Below the pieces are notes generated by a model, which did not search any database, was not told the DNA's origin, and was given only the letters and a program-made list of their open reading frames with translations. A program made the translations under genes and the position numbers. Shown piece by piece: positions 27,797 through 35,338 of a DNA stretch of 47,774 bases (the first letter of the stretch is position 1; every line of letters starts with the position of its first letter). Source of the stretch: Hellea sp. (GTDB lineage: Bacteria; Pseudomonadota; Alphaproteobacteria; Caulobacterales; Maricaulaceae). The stretch spans positions 1 to 47,774 of the forward strand of contig JAHDFA010000005.1 of NCBI GenBank assembly GCA_020628495.1, written 5' to 3'.

Positions 27797-29413
27797 TTAA
27801 ACCATAGACTTCGTGATGGCGTTTCCAAGTTCTTCAAAATCACAAGATCCCTGAGATCTAATCTGGTCTGTTGCATACGCAGATAAGCGCTGTTTTATTC
27901 CTGCGACCATAATATCAGGAGAGGGAAGTACGACTTTTACTTGGGATATTTCCACAGGACCAAAGAAGTGAGTTGCGGCCTCAGAATAGGCGACTGTGGG
28001 AATACCGTAAGCCATAGCATCCTGAGCAACTGAGGAATATTTTGTCAAAATAATATCTGTTTCATTTAAAACGACATTAAGAGGAATATGTGTCGGTAAA
28101 TCGACGAGAATATTCTCGGTTTCTAAAGCGGCACATCTTGCTTCGAGCTTTCCGGCCTTATTATACTCGCCCGGATGGAGACGAATGAATATATTCCATT
28201 CATCCGGCATTATTTTCTTAAATCGAGGAAACCATTCCAGAGTTTCATCAGGGTGTAATGCAAGCAGAATATTCTTCTTTTCCGGATCATCCAGTAAACC
28301 CGTCGCCCTAAACTGGCGTTTAAACGCATCAATTGAGCCGACAGCAGACATACGATGTTCTTGTACGAGGACATCCGGAGCTGTTTGATAAGCTAAGATA
28401 TCGTCCAGCAATCTCCATATATTACCGATAACCACCAAACCGGGTTTCCAATCTCCACTACCTGTGATCATATTTCTTTTCTCTATGTCTGACCATAGAA
28501 AGAAGTGGGTTGGAAGCGTTGTGTAGCTTTCCTTAGGTGCGTTTGGCCAAGAGTAAGCGTGGTGCCCGGGGCCTGCCACACCGTGCTGGATATCTGCGAT
28601 ATTAACATTCAGCTTCCGAAACGCCCAGCTGGCGCCATGACCCATCAAACCATAATAGGCCGCAACCAAAACGGCTTTGGGCGGCTCATCTTTGAACGTT
28701 CTGTAAATCCACTCGGCTGTGATCCGCGTCTGTTTGATAACATTTTCGATATGTTCGATTGTGACGAATTTTTGTCGCCCCAATAATGCGTCTAAATCAT
28801 CCCACCACTGAGCAAAGCCTTTACAACCCATCAAGTTTACATCCGGCAATTGACTGCTGAGACGACGGGCGGCGCGAAACTCTGCATCAATCCCAAATGT
28901 GTCATCTAGCGCAGCATTCTCAACGCCGTCTGCATCCGCACTCAAGCCAGCAATGCAGCATGCGGTCGTGTAACCGACCGTTTCGAGCGCTAGACGACAG
29001 GGGTCCATGCAAAGCTGGAAATAGGTCTCACCAAATTTTTTGTGATTGGTTGCATAGCCTAGGGCCAAGACATCAGGGACTCCGCCCTCCGGAAGTGGGA
29101 ATTCCGGCCAAACCATCTCATCGAAAATACCATTATCAACTTCCGGTGGCGCAGGGTATTCTTCCTTGGCTTTTACGAAAAACCGATTGAAAAATCCACT
29201 CGAAGCTTTGGGGGCCTCAGCCTCGACAGGATCTTTAATCAAGGTCATGTTCCGGCCGGCAAAAAATATGTTGGAGCCCCGCATGACAATTTGTGATTTT
29301 ACGACAGGCCAAATATCCATCCCTAGATAGGACCAGGATTTTTCATATCCTTTCGGATGGCCAACATTGACGTATTTGTATAGCGTGTCGAAGAGAGAAT
29401 TGTCTGTACTCAC
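27797..29413 (-). CDS. GT-B-like glycan biosynthesis protein, paralogue of the protein at 16965
   Basis: This 538-residue protein shares its landmarks with the gene at 16965: MDIWPVVKSQIVM near residue 32, VLVAAYYGLMGHGASWAF, NIADIQHGVAGPGHHAYSW (QHG 276-278), IFIRLHPGEYNK and DIILTKYSSVAQDAMAYGIPTVAYS as the donor-site-like helix. The IRLHPGE and KYSSVAQDA segments resemble capsule-type and polyol-phosphate-type glycosyltransferases. It is probably a cytoplasmic or membrane-associated glycosyltransferase of the locus. It converges on the ABC-like gene with five bases between the stops and diverges from the deacetylase operon. A loop at residues 58-110 (KASSGFFNRFF and a proline-rich stretch) is absent from or different in its paralogue. 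Substrate unknown. Confidence 0.7.
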   Translation of the reverse strand: MSTDNSLFDTLYKYVNVGHPKGYEKSWSYLGMDIWPVVKSQIVMRGSNIFFAGRNMTLIKDPVEAEAPKASSGFFNRFFVKAKEEYPAPPEVDNGIFDEMVWPEFPLPEGGVPDVLALGYATNHKKFGETYFQLCMDPCRLALETVGYTTACCIAGLSADADGVENAALDDTFGIDAEFRAARRLSSQLPDVNLMGCKGFAQWWDDLDALLGRQKFVTIEHIENVIKQTRITAEWIYRTFKDEPPKAVLVAAYYGLMGHGASWAFRKLNVNIADIQHGVAGPGHHAYSWPNAPKESYTTLPTHFFLWSDIEKRNMITGSGDWKPGLVVIGNIWRLLDDILAYQTAPDVLVQEHRMSAVGSIDAFKRQFRATGLLDDPEKKNILLALHPDETLEWFPRFKKIMPDEWNIFIRLHPGEYNKAGKLEARCAALETENILVDLPTHIPLNVVLNETDIILTKYSSVAQDAMAYGIPTVAYSEAATHFFGPVEISQVKVVLPSPDIMVAGIKQRLSAYATDQIRSQGSCDFEELGNAITKSMV

Positions 29414-29591
29414 CGGATTTCCTGCTCCTGACCGCCGCGCGGTTTCACCTATGTTTCTGACTGGCCTGTGGCAAGTAAATTCCCGGCATAGCTGCCTGAA
29501 ATTATGGCTAGAGGAAATAGTCTTTTCGCAACTTTAGTGGACTTTTTGAGAGAGTCTACATAGATAGTGAAAAACACTTACGCGAAGCGAG

Positions 29592-30515
29592 ATGGATATG
29601 ACATCGGGAATAATGTTTCATCATTTTTATGATGATATTCACCCAAAAGGGCAGGGCGCCATATCTGCGACAGAATTCCGGAACATGTTGATACATGTTG
29701 GAATCGACAAGATTTTACCGGCAGAAGAGTACTACACAAAGTCACAGGAGGGGACTTTAAAACCTGACGATTTATGTTTGACTTTTGATGATGCGCTTTT
29801 GTGCCAATATGACATCGCTGTACCGGTTATGCGTGAATTCGGACTCACAGCATTCTGGTTTGTATATTCTTCCGTTTTGGAAGGAAATATCGAAGTCTTG
29901 GAAATCTATCGATATTTCCGGACGATGGCATTTGACGATATTGACGATTTCTATGGCGCATTTTTTCAGCATTTGGAAACCCAGTATTCTGAAGAATCGA
30001 GCGCTGCGTTGAAAGATTTTGATGTCAAAGCCTATCTAAAGCCTTTTCCATTTTATTCTGATAATGATCGTAAGTTCAGATATTTACGAGATAAAATGCT
30101 GGGGCCGCAGAGATATAATGCAATTATGGATGAGATGATTGAGGCGAGCGATTATAAAGTTGAAGATATGGCAAAAGCGCTTTGGATGAGTGAAGAACAA
30201 ATCAAAAATCTCAAAGACGAAAAGCACATGATTGGCCTGCATTCCTATAGCCATCCGACTGCATTGGCGAATTTGCCCTATGAGTCTCAAAAGCTGGAAT
30301 ATCAGAAAAACTTTGATCATTTATCCCAGTTGGTTGGGCCACCAGTCGTATCCTCACATCCTTGCAACTCATATAATGCCGACACGCTTGACGTCCTCAA
30401 AGGCTTGGGTGTGAAATTGAGTTTCTGTTCAAATATGAGTCCGGTTGAAAACAGGTCCATTTGGGAAATTCCGCGTGAAGACCATATCAATATTGCCAAA
30501 GGCATGGCGCAATGA
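29592..30515 (+). CDS. NodB-type polysaccharide (sugar) deacetylase
   Basis: This carbohydrate esterase 4 (NodB) fold enzyme probably removes an N-acetyl or O-acetyl group from a sugar or glycan intermediate. The metal and catalytic motif LTFDDALL has Asp 66 and Asp 67, and HSYSHP supplies the metal ligands His 217 and His 221; SSHPCNSYN near residue 254 stands where the RxPxG-type motif usually lies. There is no signal peptide, so it works in the cytoplasm, on a nucleotide- or lipid-linked sugar. A long helical insertion (about residues 100-210) separates the motifs. Its stop overlaps the start of a formyltransferase gene by 4 bases, which suggests consecutive action on one amine. ATG 29598 is an alternative start. 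Confidence 0.83.
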   Translation: MDMTSGIMFHHFYDDIHPKGQGAISATEFRNMLIHVGIDKILPAEEYYTKSQEGTLKPDDLCLTFDDALLCQYDIAVPVMREFGLTAFWFVYSSVLEGNIEVLEIYRYFRTMAFDDIDDFYGAFFQHLETQYSEESSAALKDFDVKAYLKPFPFYSDNDRKFRYLRDKMLGPQRYNAIMDEMIEASDYKVEDMAKALWMSEEQIKNLKDEKHMIGLHSYSHPTALANLPYESQKLEYQKNFDHLSQLVGPPVVSSHPCNSYNADTLDVLKGLGVKLSFCSNMSPVENRSIWEIPREDHINIAKGMAQ

Positions 30516-31306
30516 AAATTACTGTTTTTACATCTAATCAACCGCGTCATATCTCTCTCATCAAGGATTTGGCAGCGATTGCCGATGAGGTTTACGCGAT
30601 ACAGGAATGCAATACGGTATTTCCCGGAAAAGTTGATGATTTCTTTAAAAAATCCGAGGTCATGCAAGACTATTTCGCGAATGTGATTAGAGCTGAAAGA
30701 GATGTATTTGGCGGACTTACATTTTTGCCGTCGAATGTGAAATCCATGGCGCTAAAAATGCACGATTTGACTAAATTGGATATTGAAAGTCTGAAACCTG
30801 CTTTGGAATCCGACGTATATGTCGTATTTGGCGCTACCTATATTCGCAAGCCACTGATAAATATTTTGGTCGAGAACAAGGCCATCAACATCCATATGGG
30901 AGTGTCACCATATTATCGTGGCAGTTCGTGCAACTTCTGGGCCCTCCAGCAGGGTAATTATGATCTCGTTGGATCAACAATTCATATGTTGTCCAAAGGC
31001 CTGGACTCAGGGGCAATGCTCTTTCACGCATTGCCGAAGCCTGTAGGAGATGAGCCTTTCGTTTTCGGCATGAAAGCCGTGCGGGCTGCTCACAAATCTC
31101 TCGTGAAGACAATTGCTTCCGGTGAACTTTTTGACATGCAGCCTGTTGTGCAAGACAGAGAAATGGAAATTAGTTATACGCGAAATTCTGATTTTGACGA
31201 TGATGTGGCCAAAGCCTATCTAGAAAATAGCCCTACAGCAGATGATTTGACAGAATATTTTAAAACTGCGCCACAGCGTGATTTCTTAAATCCTCAATTT
31301 TACTGA
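30512..31306 (+). CDS. formyltransferase-family protein (sugar N-formyltransferase?)
   Basis: The central domain is of the methionyl-tRNA/GART formyltransferase fold: AINIHMGVSPYYRGSSCNFWAL has the Asn 126 and His 128 of the catalytic triad with the YRG loop, and DLVGSTIHMLSKGLDSGAML gives Asp 165. It would move a formyl group from N10-formyltetrahydrofolate to an amino group. At 264 residues it lacks the tRNA-binding C-terminal domain of Fmt, as sugar N-formyltransferases do, and it sits in a glycan locus. The 4-base overlap with the deacetylase suggests that the deacetylase exposes the amine which this enzyme formylates; this is inference. A hairpin terminator follows 24 bases later. Confidence 0.82.
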   Translation: MKITVFTSNQPRHISLIKDLAAIADEVYAIQECNTVFPGKVDDFFKKSEVMQDYFANVIRAERDVFGGLTFLPSNVKSMALKMHDLTKLDIESLKPALESDVYVVFGATYIRKPLINILVENKAINIHMGVSPYYRGSSCNFWALQQGNYDLVGSTIHMLSKGLDSGAMLFHALPKPVGDEPFVFGMKAVRAAHKSLVKTIASGELFDMQPVVQDREMEISYTRNSDFDDDVAKAYLENSPTADDLTEYFKTAPQRDFLNPQFY

Positions 31307-31330
31307 GGATGAACAGAGTTTTTCAATACA

Positions 31331-31355
31331 AAAAAGGCTCCCTTTGGGAGCCTTT
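31331..31355 (+). terminator. bidirectional intrinsic terminator
   Basis: A perfect 7-base stem (GGCTCCC 31336-31342, GGGAGCC 31346-31352) with a TTT loop is flanked by AAAAA on the left and TTT on the right. It can end the plus-strand deacetylase/formyltransferase transcript, and in the minus direction it ends in a T5 tract, so it also serves the small gene at 31379. It is the clearest hairpin terminator I saw at a convergent junction in the window. Confidence 0.85.
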
Positions 31356-31378
31356 AATATTAATTTTAAAAGAAGATT

Positions 31379-31537
31379 TTAGCGGCGTCTTTTTGGTGCA
31401 GCCGCAAACTTTGATAAGCTCTCTCGTGCTTGTTCTGTACGAAGACGTGCTTCAACAGTCCTCGCTCTAGCTTCTGCTAAAGCAGCCTGCGCCTCTTCTT
31501 TTTTCAATTGTTCCAACAGTTTTGTTAAATCTGCCAT
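31379..31537 (-). CDS. small coiled-coil protein, 52 residues, function unknown
   Basis: From ATG 31537, which has GAGGG about 4 bases upstream, a 52-residue product is read: MADLTKLLEQLKKEEAQAAL, then an alanine/arginine/glutamate-rich single helix with heptad-like spacing, ending in a basic PKRRR tail. It has no membrane segment or signal. The open frame runs further upstream but would enter the acetyltransferase gene. It lies 61 bases after the NeuD-type gene on the same strand and immediately before the terminator, so it is probably the last gene of that transcript. I do not recognise the family; a nucleic-acid-binding or regulatory role is possible from charge only. Confidence 0.6.
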   Translation of the reverse strand: MADLTKLLEQLKKEEAQAALAEARARTVEARLRTEQARESLSKFAAAPKRRR

Positions 31538-31598
31538 TTCGCCCTCTAAATTTAAATGAGCCGCCCATATATTTGAGCGTTTCCAAAAAGTAAAATGT

Positions 31599-32255
31599 TT
31601 ATTTTTTGGCTCTGGCTGGCACCCCATATGCGGTCTGATGGTCGTCAATATCCTTAGTCACAACGGCTCCTGCACCTATCGTAACGTGTTTGCCAATTTT
31701 GATGTTCTGTAACAGGCTCGCACCCAAACCTATGTGTGACTTTTCACCAACTTTCACGCCACCGGACAAGGTCGCGCCGGGCGCGACATGTACGCCGTCA
31801 CCAATTTTACAGTCATGATCAAGGCCCGCGCGTGTGTTGATAATGCAATTCCGACCAATCACTGTACCAATATTCACGCAGGCCATAGGGAACACGACAC
31901 TTCCTTCACCAATCTCAGCCAAATTTGAAATCACGGCGCTGGGCGCAATAATCTTTGCCGGGGACAAGCCGGCGTTCAAGCCTGTTGCAAATAACGTATC
32001 CCGTATATGATCTTCGCCCGTCAGACGTCCCATACCAATAACGAAATGACTGGCGACATCTCGTTCATACAATGATTTGGCAGAGGTTTCCTTTTCGTTA
32101 TAGACGGGAACGTCATCAAAGCCCGAAACGGCCTTGTCTCCCATCGTGAAAAACCCTGCCAAAACATAATCATTGCCGGACCGAACACAGTCGGCCACCA
32201 TTCTCGCATGACCACCTCCGCCAAAAATTATCAATCGAGGGCGCGAAGATAACAT
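31599..32255 (-). CDS. legH: NeuD/PglD-type sugar O/N-acetyltransferase (LegH-like)
   Basis: The N-terminal part has the PglD-like substrate-binding fold start LIIFGGGGHARMVADCVR. The second half is a left-handed beta-helix of hexapeptide repeats (IGEGSVVFPMACVNIGTVIGRNCIINTRAGLDHDCKIGDGVHVAPGATLSGGVKVG) with the catalytic histidine in GLDHDCKIGD. It would transfer acetyl from acetyl-CoA to the 4-amino group made by LegC, or acetylate the finished nonulosonate as some NeuD proteins do. At 218 residues it has family length. Divergent from the LegG-type gene. The role in legionaminate N-acetylation is inferred from neighbours. Confidence 0.86.
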   Translation of the reverse strand: MLSSRPRLIIFGGGGHARMVADCVRSGNDYVLAGFFTMGDKAVSGFDDVPVYNEKETSAKSLYERDVASHFVIGMGRLTGEDHIRDTLFATGLNAGLSPAKIIAPSAVISNLAEIGEGSVVFPMACVNIGTVIGRNCIINTRAGLDHDCKIGDGVHVAPGATLSGGVKVGEKSHIGLGASLLQNIKIGKHVTIGAGAVVTKDIDDHQTAYGVPARAKK

Positions 32256-32372
32256 GAATCAGAATCTCTCCTATAGTCCCGACACAGATATTGTTGACGG
32301 GTTGCTAAGATTAACGACTTCGGCGATACGCACTCTTTCATCATTGAGCAAGTGAGGTTAGGTCAGGAAATT

Positions 32373-33524
32373 ATGAAGTGTCTTGTTGTCACCTCCACCC
32401 GCGCTGATTTTGGCTTGCTCCGGCATCCCATGATAGCGATTGAAAATCACCCTAAATTGGAGCTTCTGGTCGCAGCTTCCGGCACGCATTTGTCTAAAGA
32501 TCATGGTTATACGGTTGATGAAATTACACGCGCCGGTTTCTCCGTTGATTATGAAATCCCGATCCTAACCCAATCGGATGATGGGCTGGCAACCTCAGAG
32601 ACCTTGAGCCGTGCCATTTCAGGCCTGTCTAAAGCTTACGCTGCGGCACAGCCCGATATGATTGTGGTTCTCGGTGATCGGTATGAAATATTCGGCGCGG
32701 CCAGCGCCGCGACACTTATGCGCATTCCCATAGCACATCTTTGCGGTGGCGACGTGACTGAAGGCGCATATGATGAAGCTTTCCGGCACGGAATATCGAA
32801 GATGGCTGCATTGCATTTTCCAACACATGAACAAGCTGCGCTGCGGCTAATCACAATGGGTGAGCCCAAAGACCGCATTTTTAATATCGGTAATACCGGC
32901 TTGGATGCTTTGACGGACATTGACTGGATGCCGAGAGAATTTGTTTTCGATAGGCTCGGGCTGCGCCCACGTAAATTTAATGTTGTCACGACATATCATC
33001 CGGTCACACGTGATCCCGCTGTCGCTATGCAGGAACTGTCATCCCTTCTGAATGCTTTTCACGTTATGGCGTCAGATTTAGGTATCATCTTCACTGGGGT
33101 AAATGCCGATACGGGTGCATCCGATATCACGCGGGAAATTCATAACTTTGCGGCGGGACGAGATAATGTCGTGATACACGACTCACTCGGTCACAATCTC
33201 TACATGAACACCGTGCGGCAAATGGATGCTGTCGTTGGGAATTCTTCCAGCGGGATTTATGAGGCTCCAGCGCTGAAAACTGCAACATTAGATATCGGGC
33301 CGAGACAGAAGGGACGTCCACAGGCTCGCTCCGTTATCCACGTTGACGGAGATGAAAACGAAATCCTCAAAGGTCTAAAGGCTGCCATTGCGCTCGATTG
33401 CTCTAGCGTCGAGAGTCTTTATGGCAATGGCGGTGCCAGTGAGGCCTTCGTCGATGTGCTTGCAAGAGGTTACGACAGACAAGCGCTTCTCAACAAACCT
33501 TTCGTCGATTTCAAAACATTTTAG
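32373..33524 (+). CDS. legG: LegG/NeuC-type hydrolysing NDP-sugar 2-epimerase
   Basis: This enzyme inverts C2 and releases the nucleotide, giving the free 2,4-diacetamido-mannose-type sugar for the NeuB/LegI synthase. It has CLVVTSTRADFGLLRHPM at the N-terminus, DMIVVLGDRYEIFGAASAA, HLCGGDVTEGAYDEAFRHGISKMA, TYHPVT and VVGNSSSGIYEAP, all of the NeuC subgroup and unlike the WecB at 5978. ATG 32373 was chosen: AGGA lies just upstream and the protein then begins at the first strand. A GTG at 32352 would add seven residues. The stop is interlocked with that of the cytidylyltransferase gene (shared TTAG). Confidence 0.9.
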   Translation: MKCLVVTSTRADFGLLRHPMIAIENHPKLELLVAASGTHLSKDHGYTVDEITRAGFSVDYEIPILTQSDDGLATSETLSRAISGLSKAYAAAQPDMIVVLGDRYEIFGAASAATLMRIPIAHLCGGDVTEGAYDEAFRHGISKMAALHFPTHEQAALRLITMGEPKDRIFNIGNTGLDALTDIDWMPREFVFDRLGLRPRKFNVVTTYHPVTRDPAVAMQELSSLLNAFHVMASDLGIIFTGVNADTGASDITREIHNFAAGRDNVVIHDSLGHNLYMNTVRQMDAVVGNSSSGIYEAPALKTATLDIGPRQKGRPQARSVIHVDGDENEILKGLKAAIALDCSSVESLYGNGGASEAFVDVLARGYDRQALLNKPFVDFKTF

Positions 33525-34264
33525 GTCTTCGGTTTCTGACTGAGCGGAGGCGTATGTGGCCAGCCTAACTGAGTTTCCGCAACAAAAGCGGCCAAGTCAA
33601 AATCGAGCGCAAGATCAACGTCGAAGCTATAGAGATCAGGCATCTCCCAATATCCGCTTTCAGGCGTTAATGCGTGATCCCATGCATAGAGACCGGCGCG
33701 GCTCCAGGCATAAATAGACCCATTTAGCTGGTAAGATTTTGGCACATCCTGACGACGCGTTTTAGCGTGTCCGGACAGAGTTTTGGCAATTGCTAATCGG
33801 CCGTTGTCGCCCACTTCCACCTGGTTGAAATAGGGGGAAACCTTACAAGCCGCAATCGAAATGGCATTGGCGAGGGACGAATCTTTTTCCAAAGTAGCAA
33901 TCGTGCCGGGAATATCTTCGGGACGTCGCAAAGGGGAAGTCGGTTGAAGGTCAACGATTGTGTCGAACTTTATACCGGACGATACCTCAACCGTCTCTAG
34001 AGCGTGGCGTAAAACAGGTTGTTTAGCCACATTATCACCGGAGAGGGCGTCGGGCCTAAGCACCGGATGGGTTGCACCATGCGCGACGGCAATGTCAATA
34101 TAAGCCTGACTATCACTGGAAATTGTAACGCAATCAAACTGTCCTGAGGCCAATGCCTGCTCAATCGAATGCGCGAGGAGGGGCTTTCCGGCAAAAATTA
34201 GAGCATTTTTGTTTGGAAGCCCTTTGGAACCGCTGCGCGCTGCGATAATACATAGACGTTTCAT
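33521..34264 (-). CDS. legF: LegF/NeuA-type CMP-nonulosonate cytidylyltransferase
   Basis: The enzyme activates the nonulosonic acid with CTP to its CMP form for transfer. Typical motifs are CIIAARSGSKGLPNKN (nucleotide loop), VTISSDS, DLQPTSPLRRPEDI, SYQLNGSIYAW and the C-terminal DVDLALDFDLA. The 247 residues are a normal length for single-domain enzymes. ATG 34264 is preferred because relatives begin with MKxxCIIPAR-like sequence; a GTG at 34273 is the alternative. It closes the pathway that starts with LegB, LegC, LegH, LegG and LegI. Legionaminate rather than sialate specificity is inferred from the dehydratase and aminotransferase nearby. Confidence 0.88.
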   Translation of the reverse strand: MKRLCIIAARSGSKGLPNKNALIFAGKPLLAHSIEQALASGQFDCVTISSDSQAYIDIAVAHGATHPVLRPDALSGDNVAKQPVLRHALETVEVSSGIKFDTIVDLQPTSPLRRPEDIPGTIATLEKDSSLANAISIAACKVSPYFNQVEVGDNGRLAIAKTLSGHAKTRRQDVPKSYQLNGSIYAWSRAGLYAWDHALTPESGYWEMPDLYSFDVDLALDFDLAAFVAETQLGWPHTPPLSQKPKT

Positions 34265-34423
34265 CGAAGACACTTTCTACTGAACTCATAGGAATTGAAG
34301 CGCCATATAAAGAAATTTTGAGAGTATGGCGAGATAATTTCGAGATATGCAAAGCATTTGGCTGACGCTACAAGCATTGAGCCGCCCAGCTTCATATTGT
34401 TATAAACAACTGTCGGAAAAACG

Positions 34424-35338
34424 ATGAATATTGAGGATCAAATCAGGGAAAAATTACTTGAGCATGGCCCTCAAACGGGCGGCGAACTTTCAGATAAGCT
34501 GGAGGATATTAGTAATATCGCGATTTGGCGCGCCTGTTATGGGTCAGGAGAAATTCGGGTCAGTAACTGTGCCCGTTACTATTTACGTTATGATATTCTG
34601 CGCGGCAATCAGCTGCGCCTATCGCCATCTATACTGCGCGATTTTCTAACCTTTAGCTTGGTGTATTTGAAGGATCAGATGGTGGAAATCGTTGAAGGCG
34701 GAACCATGTTAGCCAATCGTTTCAGAACCATTAGTTTGCAAAAACTAAGTTGGGCCCGCGAAGCGCTTTTACAGCTAGATGAAGAACTGCAAAATGTTTT
34801 ATACGAGCATTGCGTTGTCTTCCTCTCCGGTGACATTGCATATTATCTGGCGCATGAGACAAAGCGAACCCACTCCCAGTTGGGAGTTGAGGTAAATGGA
34901 TCCGATATTGATATCGTCATCATTGCAAATCGGGGGGCACCACCAGAAAAGATCGAGCGAATTGAAAGTCAGTTGCTGACGATTAAGAAGATTTACCTTA
35001 CGACCCCGCATATCCGTGAGGAACTCGATTTTATTGTCAAATCCATTGACACTATGCTCGGCCAGCTCAGTTATGGCGATATACATCAGAAAATAGCCAG
35101 CAAAATTCTTTATGAGAGTTACTTTCTCATGGGCCGGGTCGACATTTACCAGACGCTAATGCGGCATTTAAAGCTCAGCGGTACATGGGAACGCATCGAG
35201 AAAGATTTTCAAACTGCACTGGGACAACGCAAACAAACAATCGAAAAAATTTTGGATCTGGCACCCGATGCTTCTACGGATGATCCGGAAGTTGCATCTC
35301 TATTTTTCGCGTCAAAAGAACGACTGGAATTTCGTTAG
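34424..35338 (+). CDS. winged-helix plus nucleotidyltransferase-fold protein, function unknown
   Basis: Residues 1-70 look like a winged helix-turn-helix (EDQIREKLLEHGPQTGGELSDKLEDISNIAIWRACY, then a beta wing with VSNCARYYLRYDI). Residues ~130-205 look like a minimal DNA polymerase-beta type nucleotidyltransferase: LSGDIAYYLA as the GS-loop region, GSDIDIVII with Asp 161 and Asp 163, and EELDFIVK with Asp 202 as the third carboxylate. The rest is helical. Such folds are known in toxin-antitoxin and nucleotide- or protein-modifying systems, but I recognise no specific family. It is a single gene between two minus-strand genes; its stop interlocks with that of fcl (shared TTAG). It has no obvious link to sugar synthesis. 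Confidence 0.66.
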   Translation: MNIEDQIREKLLEHGPQTGGELSDKLEDISNIAIWRACYGSGEIRVSNCARYYLRYDILRGNQLRLSPSILRDFLTFSLVYLKDQMVEIVEGGTMLANRFRTISLQKLSWAREALLQLDEELQNVLYEHCVVFLSGDIAYYLAHETKRTHSQLGVEVNGSDIDIVIIANRGAPPEKIERIESQLLTIKKIYLTTPHIREELDFIVKSIDTMLGQLSYGDIHQKIASKILYESYFLMGRVDIYQTLMRHLKLSGTWERIEKDFQTALGQRKQTIEKILDLAPDASTDDPEVASLFFASKERLEFR

